Positions 54,288 through 62,331 of a DNA stretch of 64,000 nucleotides are shown here, piece after piece. The stretch comes from Bin87 sp965197635 (GTDB lineage Bacteria > Chloroflexota > Dehalococcoidia > Lucifugimonadales > UBA3495). Numbering within the stretch: the first letter of the stretch is position 1; each line of letters starts with the position of its first letter. A program made the translations under genes and the position numbers. The notes beneath the pieces were generated by a model. The model did not search any database. It saw only the letters and a list, made by a program, of their open reading frames with translations, and was not told where the DNA came from. The stretch covers positions 248,001 through 312,000 of the forward strand of contig CBDANN010000008.1 in the NCBI GenBank assembly GCA_965197635.1, in the 5' to 3' direction.

Positions 54288-54310
54288 ACGGGATCGCATC
54301 AGTAAAATCG

Positions 54311-54339
54311 GCAGGGGCAACCAACGCGGTTGCCCCTAC
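54311..54339. repeat. Intergenic palindrome, GCAGGGGCAACC variant
   Basis: AGGGGCAACC / GGTTGCCCCT around AACGC, ending CTAC. A family variant between the small Tat protein gene and the convergent mutL end. Confidence 0.75.
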
Positions 54340-54355
54340 GACGTTAACGGGGACC

Positions 54356-56110
54356 CTAGCGTCGGTTGAATTCCCGTTCCAGCTGATACTCGGTGAAGTG
54401 GACCACCGTGGGACGTCCGTGGGGGCAGTTGTGGGGGTTGTCGGTGGTTTCGAGCTGGCGGAGGAGGGCGTCCATTTCGTCCTGGGCAAGGGTCATGCCG
54501 GCGCGGACGGAGCCGTGGCAGGCAATGGTGGCGGCGAGGGCGTCCTCACGCTCCATGACCACCTGCTCCACGGCCACCGCGTCCAGCAGCTCGGTCAGGG
54601 CAGCCGCCGGGTCAGCGCTGCCCCGGGCGGCCAGGGTGGCGGGCACAGCGCGGACCAGCCAGGCGTTGTCGCCGAAGGGTTCCAGCTGGTAGCCATACTC
54701 CGCCAGCAGGCCGGCGTACTCCTCCAAGGTGGCGGACTGGGACGTGGACAGTTCGGCCGGCAACGGGGCCAACAAGGGCTGCGCGGCGCGCTCCCGATTT
54801 TCGCTCCGGTTTCGCAACTGGTCGTACACCACCCGTTCGTGGGCAGCGTGCTGGTCGATGAGGTACATGCCGGCCGGCCCCTCGGCCACCACATAAGTCT
54901 GCCTGATCTGGCCCACCACGCGGAGGTCGGCGAGCACGTCCCGCAGCGAGCCCCCGGTGGGCGCGAGCGAGGTGGTGGGCAGGGTCAATGGGTCGGGCGG
55001 CGGGGTGGTTGCGCCGGATGTGTAGGGCGCTAGCACCCGGTTGGCGGGTGCGGCGGAGAACGCCGGGTTCGCGGGATGCGGTTCGCCGGCGGGAGTGAAG
55101 GTGCGGGTAGCCTGGCGCACGGGGGCGTGGGCGACCAGCGCATCCCGCACGGCCCGCTGGACGGTGGAGAACAGGCGGCTCTCGTTACGGAAACGCACCT
55201 CGCGCTTGCTGGGATGGGAGTTGACGTCCACCTGCTCCGGAGGAATGGCGATGTCGATGACGGCGATGGGATAGCGGCGGTCGGACAGCGTTCCCTGGTA
55301 CGCCTGCTCGATGGCGTAGGCGATGGAGCGGTCGTAGATCCAGCGGTGGTTGACCAGCAGGGTGATGTAGGAGCGGTTATGCCGGCTGAGGTCGGGGGCG
55401 CTGGCGTAACCGCTGACGGACGCATCGCCTTCGGTGAAGCTCACGGGCAGCATCCGCCCGGCGACCTCCGCGCCGTGGATGGACAGGATGGCATCCTGCA
55501 ACCTACCGCTGCCGGTGGTGCTCACCGTTTCCCGCCCGTCGACGGTGAGCGCGAAACGGACGGCGGGATGGGCGAGAGCGTAGCGGGTTATGACCTCCTG
55601 GACGCGGGCGGTCTCGGCAGCCTGGGACCGGAGGAACCGGCGACGGGCGGGCACGTTGCCGAAAAGCTCGACCACCTGGACGGTCGTGCCCACCGGGCAG
55701 CCGATACTGCGTTCGCTGACCAAATCACCGTAGCGGAACTCGATGCGTGCGCCGGCGTCGAAGTCCCCGGGCCGCGTCGTGCAAACGACCCGGGCGACGG
55801 TGGCGATGCTGGGCAGGGCCTCGCCGCGAAACCCCAGGGTGGACACGGATTTCAAATCGGCGACGGTGGCGAGCTTGCTGGTGGCGTGATGGCGGAAGGC
55901 GAGAGCCAGCTCGGCGGCGGGGATGCCGCAGCCGTCGTCGGTGATGCGTATCTCAGCCACGCCGCCGTCGCGGATGGCGACGTCGATGCGGGTGGCCCCG
56001 GCGTCAAGGGAGTTTTCGACCAGCTCCTTGACCACCGAGGCGGGACGCTCGATGATCTCGCCGGCGGCGATTTGCGCGGCGACATGGGGTGGGAGCTGTT
56101 GGATGGGCAT
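54356..56110 (-). CDS. mutL: DNA mismatch repair protein MutL
   Basis: 584 residues. GHKL ATPase: QIAAGEIIERPASVVKELVENSLDAGAT (motif I, N in ENSLDAG), ITDDGCGIPAAEL (motif II), TLGFRGEALPSI (motif III). C-terminal dimerisation/endonuclease domain: IDQHAAHERVVYDQL follows DQHAxxExxxxE except that the last Glu is Asp, and CPHGRPTVVHF gives the CPHGRP zinc motif. A nicking endonuclease MutL is likely, since no MutH is expected here. It couples MutS mismatch detection to excision; mutS lies 1.8 kb away on the same strand. Confidence 0.96.
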   Translation of the reverse strand: MPIQQLPPHVAAQIAAGEIIERPASVVKELVENSLDAGATRIDVAIRDGGVAEIRITDDGCGIPAAELALAFRHHATSKLATVADLKSVSTLGFRGEALPSIATVARVVCTTRPGDFDAGARIEFRYGDLVSERSIGCPVGTTVQVVELFGNVPARRRFLRSQAAETARVQEVITRYALAHPAVRFALTVDGRETVSTTGSGRLQDAILSIHGAEVAGRMLPVSFTEGDASVSGYASAPDLSRHNRSYITLLVNHRWIYDRSIAYAIEQAYQGTLSDRRYPIAVIDIAIPPEQVDVNSHPSKREVRFRNESRLFSTVQRAVRDALVAHAPVRQATRTFTPAGEPHPANPAFSAAPANRVLAPYTSGATTPPPDPLTLPTTSLAPTGGSLRDVLADLRVVGQIRQTYVVAEGPAGMYLIDQHAAHERVVYDQLRNRSENRERAAQPLLAPLPAELSTSQSATLEEYAGLLAEYGYQLEPFGDNAWLVRAVPATLAARGSADPAAALTELLDAVAVEQVVMEREDALAATIACHGSVRAGMTLAQDEMDALLRQLETTDNPHNCPHGRPTVVHFTEYQLEREFNRR

Positions 56111-56116
56111 GGACGG

Positions 56117-56374
56117 TCAGTTGCGGAGGAGGCCGAGGCGGATTAGGTCGGCTTCGGTCCATTGGGCTTGTCTTTCAATGATGCGGCGCAGCGTTCCCAA
56201 ACTGAGGGTTTGCCCCCGGCCGTGCCAAGCTAGCGTAACATTCCGATTGGTGGCGTCGTGACGATATTGCCGATGGCCACCACCTCTGCGGACAGGCACA
56301 AAACCGTCCCGGAATAGTGCGCTCTCAATCTCGCGGGCAGTTATGTTTCTGACCCGTTGGTAGTTTATAGGCAT
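56117..56374 (-). CDS. HicA-like mRNA interferase toxin
   Basis: 85 residues from the ATG at 56374 (an in-frame ATG at 56434 is possible and would overlap the upstream gene by 35 bases). INYQRVRNITAREIESALFRDGFVPVRRGGGHRQYRHD contains, split over its length, the dsRBD-like HicA pattern with the catalytic His in GGGHRQYRH, followed by TLAWHGRGQTLSLGTLRRII. HicA toxins cut mRNA in a ribosome-independent way. The upstream gene looks like its HicB partner. Confidence 0.82.
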   Translation of the reverse strand: MPINYQRVRNITAREIESALFRDGFVPVRRGGGHRQYRHDATNRNVTLAWHGRGQTLSLGTLRRIIERQAQWTEADLIRLGLLRN

Positions 56375-56399
56375 AGGAACGTGGATTTGCTCGTCACGG

Positions 56400-56903
56400 C
56401 TACTGGATTCGTAGCTTCCTCTCAACTCGCCCATTCATGGCCTCGGGGGTAAATATCCGGGAGACCAGTCCCCCGGTGCGGGTTTCCCGCAAGGTTCGCC
56501 GGGCGTGTATTGCCGCCAAGACATCGTCCACAGCTACGTATATCAACCGATAGAAGTCATTGGGGTCAGCGACGGAGAGGCCGTCCACAGGCAAGCCACC
56601 GTGGGAGGCTATCGCGTCAGGGAATTCGGGAGCGCATTTGAGTTGGAGGAACTCCGGCGCGTCCTGGATACTCGGCCTGCTGAACTCCCAACCGGCGCAC
56701 GGTTCGATGGGCCATTCAATATCGCCCTCTTCGATTTCTTCGACAATCATCTCAAGGACTTCCTTGATGTTGCCGGCGGCCTCTTCCGGCGTATTCCCGA
56801 ATGTCGCCGCCCCCAAATGCTCCCAAGCCGGATAGTACGACTGCCAAAGGTCTTCGTCCGGCTCGATGACCACTTTGAACGCCAGCAAATCCACGGTGTC
56901 CAT
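56400..56903 (-). CDS. HicB-like antitoxin
   Basis: 167 residues. The first half is a HicB-type partial RNase H fold: FKVVIEPDEDLWQSYYPAWEHLG and TPEEAAGNIKEVLEMIVEEIEEGDIEWP. The second half is longer than usual and resembles no DNA-binding domain I recognise. GGAGGTG lies before the ATG. It is read before and with the HicA gene, and the pair is likely to be one operon. A shorter HicB would be expected; fusion to an unknown C-terminal domain is inferred. Confidence 0.8.
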   Translation of the reverse strand: MDTVDLLAFKVVIEPDEDLWQSYYPAWEHLGAATFGNTPEEAAGNIKEVLEMIVEEIEEGDIEWPIEPCAGWEFSRPSIQDAPEFLQLKCAPEFPDAIASHGGLPVDGLSVADPNDFYRLIYVAVDDVLAAIHARRTLRETRTGGLVSRIFTPEAMNGRVERKLRIQ

Positions 56904-56956
56904 GTATCCACCTCCGATGGTCCCGGTTTATACGCTATATTCCAGTTTCAGGCCGG

Positions 56957-57394
56957 TTAGAACAGCGGTATCTTGGTGCCCTTCGCCCGGTACTGGCGGT
57001 CCTCGGAGTCGCCGGTTTCGAGGAAGTCGCAGATGATGCGGTAGATGCGGTCCATTTCGTGGTCAACGCTGCGGGAGAAGAAGTAAGGCGGCACCCAGAC
57101 GCCGCCGAAAGCGGCCACGATTTCGGGATAGTCGTCGATTACGAATTCGGGCTCCACGGGAATCTTCAATTCGGGAAGTCGCTCGTGGTAGTGATGCGTG
57201 GGTTTTTCGTACACGCCGGAGACGAACCGTTGCAGTTCGTGTTTCTCGACAACCTCCCATCGCTCGCCCATGCCCGACCAGATGTAGATTTCGTGCCCGT
57301 CGTCCAGCAGCTTTTGGAAAGTGTCCACGGTGCCCGGGCGCAGAGTATCGTCCAGTCCCAGGATGGTGTAGTCAACATCAAAGAAGATTTTCAT
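56957..57394 (-). CDS. HAD-superfamily-like hydrolase
   Basis: 145 residues. The N-terminus KIFFDVDYTILGLD has the D-x-D-x-T motif of haloacid-dehalogenase phosphatases, the second motif is likely the Ser in IYIWSGMGERW (near residue 40), and FVIDDYPEIVAAFGG near 108 gives the acidic third motif. The cap is minimal. Substrate unknown; relatives often dephosphorylate small metabolites or are structural. The next gene downstream on this strand is hicB. Confidence 0.78.
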   Translation of the reverse strand: MKIFFDVDYTILGLDDTLRPGTVDTFQKLLDDGHEIYIWSGMGERWEVVEKHELQRFVSGVYEKPTHHYHERLPELKIPVEPEFVIDDYPEIVAAFGGVWVPPYFFSRSVDHEMDRIYRIICDFLETGDSEDRQYRAKGTKIPLF

Positions 57395-57441
57395 AATCGG
57401 CTCGTCGTCCTGGGGTGGATTGTCGGAGAATGGCAGTTGAG

Positions 57442-57804
57442 TCAGGCGTTCAGGGCTTCGGTGATGGCCTTGACGCTGGCGCCGATGATGAGCCGGTCGC
57501 CCAGCCGGATGATGGGGCGGCGCACCAGGCGGGGCTCATCGAGCATCAGCGAGAGCTTGCGGTCGTCGGATAACTCGGCGGCGGTCAGGCCCATCTTCTT
57601 GAGCGACGGGCTGCGTGCGGCGAACACCGCGCTGACACCGGGCTCGCCGACCTCGGCGACGAGATCGAGCAATTCCGCTTCGGTAAAGGGTTCTTTGAAG
57701 TAGTCGCGTTCTTCCACCGTGTAGCCGTTTTGCACGAGCAACTCCCGCACTTTACGACAGCTGCTTCAACGGGGCCACCAATACATCGTTGCCGTAGCGC
57801 TCAT
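57442..57804 (-). CDS. Spx/ArsC-like thioredoxin-fold reductase, candidate selenoprotein (in-frame TGA)
   Basis: An ATG at 57804 stands six bases after AGGAG (57811-57815). The frame reads MSATATMYWWPR, TGA (57766-57768), SSCRKVRELLVQNGY and onward to a stop at 57442, 120 codons before the terminator. Family members have CxxC at this place (WPRCxxCR), so the TGA sits at the first redox Cys. The rest (ERDYFKEPFTEAELLDLV, LDEPRLVRRPIIRLGDR) is a typical ArsC/Spx body. AGCAGCT/AGTTGCT right after the TGA can pair around a loop containing GU, as bacterial SECIS elements do. The conventional start at GTG 57750 would lose the active site. A nonsense mutation is the alternative. Confidence 0.7.
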
Positions 57805-57950
57805 TTCCGTCTCCTGACGAATTGTGTCAGCCAACTGTGGCAATGGATGACAGTTATTTTATACCGTCGGCAATCGTTAGATAAGTGGTGAAATGTAAAA
57901 TTTGTGTTATGCGTGCCCCTGGCACTGCGATTCAATTTCGGCCCGGACGG

Positions 57951-60644
57951 TCAATCCCGGCCCGGACGATCCGCGGCGCCGTTTTCGCCGGCGTTTGCGT
58001 CGCGCGCCTGTTCCTGGAGTTCGTAGAGCTTGTTGATGGCCTCCAGGGGGGTGAGGTTGGCGATGTCCAGTTCCGTGAGCAGGTGGGCCAGCCGGTCCTC
58101 GCCGGACGGGAAAAGCGGCAAGGGGAGCTGTGGAGTGGTAGCGCCTTTGCGCCGCTGGCGGCGTCCGGTTCGGTGACCGTCGGGGCGTTCCTGCTCCAAT
58201 GCCGTGAGCAACTCCTGGGCGCGGCTCACCACCGAGGGGGGCATACCGGCGAGCATGGCTACATGCACCCCGTAGGAACGGTCGGCGCCGCCCGGGACGA
58301 TGCGGCGGAGGAAGGCGATCTGGCCGTCCTCCTCGGAAACGGCGACCCGGTAGTTGCGGACGCCGGGCAGCGTGGCGGCCAGCTCGGTCAACTCGTGGTA
58401 ATGGGTGGCGAACAGGGTCTTGCAGCCAAGACGGGGGTTGTTGTGCAGGTGTTCGACCACGGCGCGGGCGATGGACAACCCGTCGTAGGTGCTGGTGCCC
58501 CGGCCAATCTCGTCCAGTATGACCAGTGACCGCCAGGTGGCTTGGTTCAGGATGGCGGCGGTTTCCACCATCTCCACCATGAAGGTGGATTGCCCGGTAG
58601 CCAGGTCGTCCTGCAGGCCGACGCGGGTGAAGATGCGGTCAACCAGGCCGATGGTTGCCGACGCGGCGGGCACGAAGCTGCCCACCTGGGCCATCAGGAC
58701 GATGATGGCCACCTGCCGGATGTAGGTGGACTTGCCGGCCATGTTGGGGCCGGTGATGAGCATGATCTGGGCGTCCTCGGCGTCCAGGGCGGCGTCGTTG
58801 GGAACAAAAGACCCGCCGTGATTGGTCAGGGGCCCGTCCACCCGCTCCACCACCGGATGCCGGCCGTCGGCGATGAGGATGGCACTGCCGTCGTTGAGTA
58901 TGGGACGGACGTAGCCGTGTCGCACGGCGACGTTGGCCAGACCGGTGAACACGTCGGCGCGGGCGACGGCGGCGGCCAGGCGGGAAATGGCGGAGCCGTG
59001 GTCGGCAATCTGGGCGCAGACGTGGCGGTACAGTGAGCGCTCCAGCTCCTCCAATCGCTGGCGGACGTCCAATACCTGGCTCTCGTATTCCTTGAGCTCG
59101 GGGGTGATGTACCGCTCGGCGTGGACCAGGGTCTGGCGGCGCTGGTAATGGTGCGGCACCGCGCTCACGTTTGACTTGCTGACCTCGATGTAGTAGCCGA
59201 AGACCTGGTTGAAACCGACCTTGAGGTTGCGGATGCCGGTGCGCTCGCGTTCCTCCGCCTCCAGGCCGGCGATGAAACCGCGGGCGTCGCTGGCCAGGGT
59301 ACGGACCCGGTCGAGGTCGGGGGAGAACCCAGCGCGTATGACGCGGCCCTCGCCCACCGATCCGGACGGTTCCGGGTCGATGGCCTGGTCAATCAGAGTA
59401 GTTACGTCGGGCAATGAGCGCAGTTGGTCGGCCAGCCACGTTACTGGCTCGGCATTTTCGCCGGAGAGGACGCCGCCCAGCCGTTCGGCGGCGATGACGC
59501 TTTGGCGTAGGGCCAGCAGGTCCCGGGGCGGTGCGTTTTGCGTCTGGATACGGCTCAGGATGCGCTCCAGGTCGGAAATCTCGGCAAGGGCGGAATTGGC
59601 GTCGCTGCGACGGAAGGCGTCGTCGTGGAAGAACTGGACAGCGTCCAGTCGGCGCTCCAGGCGTTGCAGGTCGAGGAGAGGCTGGCCCAGCCAGCGGCGC
59701 AGCAGGCGCGCGCCCATGGGGGTGCGGGTCTCGTCGAGGGCAGATAGCAGCGACCGATCCTGACTGTCCCAGCGGCCGGCGGTGAACAACTCCAGGTTGC
59801 GCCGGGTTTGTGGATCAAGCGTCATGTAAGACGCCGTGTTGTACATCGCCGGCGGGCTCAACGTGGGCCTGTCGCCCTGCCAGGTGTAGCGCAGGTAGTC
59901 GAGGATGGCCCCGGCGGCGCGAACGGCCAGGGGCAGGGTTGCGGCTCCGTTGGATTCCAGTCCGTAGGCTTCCAGCGAGAGCACGCCATAGTATTCCAAC
60001 AGGGTGCGGCGGGCGACATCCGGGTTGAACGCGGCAGCGTCCAGGGCGGTCGTCGGTAGCGAGTTGCCATCAGCACCGGCGAAGTCCCGCAAAGATTCGC
60101 CGTCCGGAGTCAGCACTTCCGAGGGTTGCAACCGGGCCAGCTCCAGCGGCAGGCGGTCGATGGGGATTTGAGAGACGGCGAACTCGCCGGTGGTAACGTC
60201 AACGTAGGCCAGGCCAGCCTGCGTGTCGTCGGGGCAAACGGCGGCGAGGTAGTTGTTAGCGCGGTTGTCCAGCAGCGCGGCTTCCAGCACCGTGCCAGGG
60301 GTGACCACGCGGACGACACCGCGCTCGACGAGGCCCTTGGAAGTGGCGGGGTCGCTGAGCTGCTCGCAGATGGCCACCTTGTAGCCCTGCTTGATGAGGC
60401 GGGCCAAGTTGGCGTCCAGCGACACGGCGGGTACGCCGGCCATGGGCACGCGGGTGTCCTTGCCCATGGTGCGGGAGGTCAACGCGATTTCTAGCGCGGA
60501 GGCGAGAGTGTGGGCGTCGTCGTCGAAGCACTCGTAGAAATCGCCCATGCGGAAAAGCATTACGGCGTCCGGGTAGGAGTGCTTGATGGTGAGATACTGG
60601 CGGCGCACCGGGGTGAGGCGCGCGCCGGCGGCGCTGCTGGACAT
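57951..60644 (-). CDS. mutS: DNA mismatch repair protein MutS
   Basis: 897 residues. Mismatch-binding N-terminus: MLFRMGDFYECFDDDAHTLA with the Phe-x-Glu wedge in FYECF; connector and lever; ATPase domain with Walker A ITGPNMAGKSTYIRQ near residue 640, the signature FTRVGLQDDLATGQSTF, and Walker B SLVILDEIGRGTSTYDGLS. The C-terminus has the dimerisation helix-turn-helix. It recognises mismatches and small loops and recruits MutL. Intact, as is mutL, so high mutation rate from loss of mismatch repair is not the cause of the broken genes here. Confidence 0.97.
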   Translation of the reverse strand: MSSSAAGARLTPVRRQYLTIKHSYPDAVMLFRMGDFYECFDDDAHTLASALEIALTSRTMGKDTRVPMAGVPAVSLDANLARLIKQGYKVAICEQLSDPATSKGLVERGVVRVVTPGTVLEAALLDNRANNYLAAVCPDDTQAGLAYVDVTTGEFAVSQIPIDRLPLELARLQPSEVLTPDGESLRDFAGADGNSLPTTALDAAAFNPDVARRTLLEYYGVLSLEAYGLESNGAATLPLAVRAAGAILDYLRYTWQGDRPTLSPPAMYNTASYMTLDPQTRRNLELFTAGRWDSQDRSLLSALDETRTPMGARLLRRWLGQPLLDLQRLERRLDAVQFFHDDAFRRSDANSALAEISDLERILSRIQTQNAPPRDLLALRQSVIAAERLGGVLSGENAEPVTWLADQLRSLPDVTTLIDQAIDPEPSGSVGEGRVIRAGFSPDLDRVRTLASDARGFIAGLEAEERERTGIRNLKVGFNQVFGYYIEVSKSNVSAVPHHYQRRQTLVHAERYITPELKEYESQVLDVRQRLEELERSLYRHVCAQIADHGSAISRLAAAVARADVFTGLANVAVRHGYVRPILNDGSAILIADGRHPVVERVDGPLTNHGGSFVPNDAALDAEDAQIMLITGPNMAGKSTYIRQVAIIVLMAQVGSFVPAASATIGLVDRIFTRVGLQDDLATGQSTFMVEMVETAAILNQATWRSLVILDEIGRGTSTYDGLSIARAVVEHLHNNPRLGCKTLFATHYHELTELAATLPGVRNYRVAVSEEDGQIAFLRRIVPGGADRSYGVHVAMLAGMPPSVVSRAQELLTALEQERPDGHRTGRRQRRKGATTPQLPLPLFPSGEDRLAHLLTELDIANLTPLEAINKLYELQEQARDANAGENGAADRPGRD

Positions 60645-60718
60645 GGGGTGATTTTACCCCACCGAACGAGGTGGAGCGGCGACGGACGGAGGATCGGCTA
60701 TAGATTGAGTTTCCGACA

Positions 60719-61060
60719 TCACGTTTCACGCTCCATGATGCCTTCCAGCTGGCTGACTAGCGTGGGCAGTTCTTCCCGGGCAATGCGCCACAGGGTGTCG
60801 TACTCGATCTCGTCGAATCTGTGGACCAGAACATCACGGAGACCCACGAACCCCCTCCAGTCAGTCTCTGGATATCTAAGCCGGAAATCTTGAGGAACTC
60901 GTCGGGATGCTTCACCGACAATTTCCATCAGGTGGCTTAGCAGCATGGCGAATTCCCGGTCGGTGTACAAATCAGTGCGGTTACGACCGGAAACTGTAGC
61001 AAGTGCCTCCCGTGCGTGGATTATCATATAACCAACCGAAGCCAACGGGCTATACGGCAT
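60719..61060 (-). CDS. HepT-like (DUF86) HEPN toxin
   Basis: 113 residues. The C-terminal LRDVLVHRFDEIEYDTLWRI contains the HEPN catalytic R-x4-H motif (RDVLVH), and the N-terminal helices match DUF86. HEPN toxins cleave RNA; HepT partners are MNT-type nucleotidyltransferases that usually AMPylate the toxin. It overlaps the MNT-like gene by 11 bases, so translation is coupled. Confidence 0.87.
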   Translation of the reverse strand: MPYSPLASVGYMIIHAREALATVSGRNRTDLYTDREFAMLLSHLMEIVGEASRRVPQDFRLRYPETDWRGFVGLRDVLVHRFDEIEYDTLWRIAREELPTLVSQLEGIMERET

Positions 61061-61343
61061 ATATGTCCTGAGCCTGCGATAGGGCTTCCTGCTTGTAGAG
61101 CGGATTCATCGCTTTAGCCGTGCGCAAGTCGACGTCGTGACCCAGCATTTTCCCAAGTTCGCGTTGCATTCGGAAAAATGCCAGGCCAGGAATGTGTTCG
61201 GGATCGAATTCCACCAGTATTTTGATGCGGTATTCCGGGTATGTATCCGGCACGGCGTCTCCCAACAGGGCCAGGTGGGTGATGTGGTTGCTCTGGCAGA
61301 ATTTAGCGATTTGCGCCTTTGGGATATTGATGCTCGTGTCCAT
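61050..61343 (-). CDS. MNT-like minimal nucleotidyltransferase antitoxin with a degraded active site
   Basis: 97 residues. The C-terminal ILVEFDPEHIPGLAFFRMQRELGKMLG and VDLRTAKAMNPLYKQEAL are clear MNT matches. The catalytic GSx10D-x-D is lost: HLALLGDAVPDTYPEYRIKILVEF has GD for GS and R-I-K for D-x-D. It cannot AMPylate HepT in the usual way, so if it still neutralises the toxin it must do so by binding. Confidence 0.83.
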   Translation of the reverse strand: MDTSINIPKAQIAKFCQSNHITHLALLGDAVPDTYPEYRIKILVEFDPEHIPGLAFFRMQRELGKMLGHDVDLRTAKAMNPLYKQEALSQAQDIYAV

Positions 61344-61402
61344 CTCGCTGCTCCCGGATCCGTCCTATTGACATCATTGTAGCAGGGCTGACCGGAATAC
61401 CA

Positions 61403-61432
61403 ACCGGGGGCGAATGATTATCCGCCCCCGGT
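61403..61432. repeat. Intergenic palindrome, CCGGGGGCG variant
   Basis: ACCGGGGGCGAAT / ATCCGCCCCCGGT, near-perfect. Family relative with C-C-G-G-G outer bases, between the MNT-like start and the reductase stop. Confidence 0.78.
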
Positions 61433-61458
61433 CTCGTTCATCCGGTTATTGCTGTCCG

Positions 61459-62214
61459 CTACTCTTTCCAGAATCGTTCCTCGGTCCAGCGCCAGCCGTC
61501 GGCGGTTACGATTTCGCGGCTGGCTTCGATCATGCCGGGGTGGCCGCAGGCGTACACCAGGGTTTGGGAGCGGTCGAGGCTGAACTTTTCGAGCTGGGCG
61601 GCGACGATGCTGTTGAGGCGGCCGGTTTCGCCCGCCCAGCTGGCGTTGCGCTCTTCGGTGGGTCGGCTGATGGCCGGCACAAAGGTCAGCACGTCGGGAT
61701 GGTCGGCGGCGAGGCCGGACAGCTCTGTGTCGTACACGAACTCGTCCAGGTAGGATGCGCCCTCGACGACGTAGAAGTGATGGCCGTTGCGGCCGTAGTG
61801 CAGATGGTCGCGGACGATGCTGACGAAGGGGGCGACGCCGGTGACAGTGCCGAGCATCAGGTGTTGAGTGGCGGACGGGTCCATGAGGAAGATGCCCTTG
61901 GGACGCGGGCGGATGGACATGGTGTCGCCAATTTCCGTGCGCCACATCCGGGGGGTTAGCTCGCCTTCGGGAACCAGTTCGACGAAGATTTCCAGAAAAG
62001 GTTCGTGGGGTGCGGAGACGATGGAGTAAGCGCGTTCGATCCCATCCAGTCCCAGAGTGCAGTATTGTCCGGGTTTGAAGTTGAAATCGAAGCCCTGGGG
62101 TTCCATCTTGATGACCATGAGATCTTCGGTGTAGTCCATGCGCTCAACCAAGCGGGCCCGCGGCAGGTTGACGGTTCGGTCGCGAGTCGCGCTAGAGGTC
62201 TGAGTGGTGGTCAT
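61459..62214 (-). CDS. FAD/NAD-binding ferredoxin-NADP reductase-like protein
   Basis: 251 residues, GGAG seven bases before the ATG. FAD domain with FKPGQYCTLGL and the RAYSIVSAP motif (R-x-Y-S/T) near residue 62; NAD domain with GTVTGVAPFVSIV near 122 and YACGHPGMIE near 225. It moves electrons between NAD(P)H and an acceptor such as ferredoxin or a flavodoxin. It is the first gene after the molybdopterin oxidoreductase and may feed it electrons, though the 120-base gap leaves that open. Confidence 0.88.
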   Translation of the reverse strand: MTTTQTSSATRDRTVNLPRARLVERMDYTEDLMVIKMEPQGFDFNFKPGQYCTLGLDGIERAYSIVSAPHEPFLEIFVELVPEGELTPRMWRTEIGDTMSIRPRPKGIFLMDPSATQHLMLGTVTGVAPFVSIVRDHLHYGRNGHHFYVVEGASYLDEFVYDTELSGLAADHPDVLTFVPAISRPTEERNASWAGETGRLNSIVAAQLEKFSLDRSQTLVYACGHPGMIEASREIVTADGWRWTEERFWKE

Positions 62215-62331
62215 GTGTACTCCGTATGATTTATTGAGAGTGGGAACCGGGAACGCACCAAATCCGTGGTGAGGCCCAAATTTTCATTATAATAAGCGCC
62301 CGATATTATGCCGGGATTCCAATTGACGTTG

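Noticed and set aside
53947..54489. N-terminal extension of the HpcH/HpaI aldolase frame by about 180 codons
   Set aside because: The ATG at 53946 has a strong Shine-Dalgarno and fits the family start; the extension is antisense to the small Tat gene and lacks similarity.
27403..57768. TGA read as Trp in this organism (code change)
   Set aside because: Several intact genes end in TGA (for example the SDR and M24 genes) where read-through would run into noncoding DNA.
2401..61432. CRISPR-like repeats
   Set aside because: The palindromes are dispersed between genes, not regularly spaced, and have no spacers.
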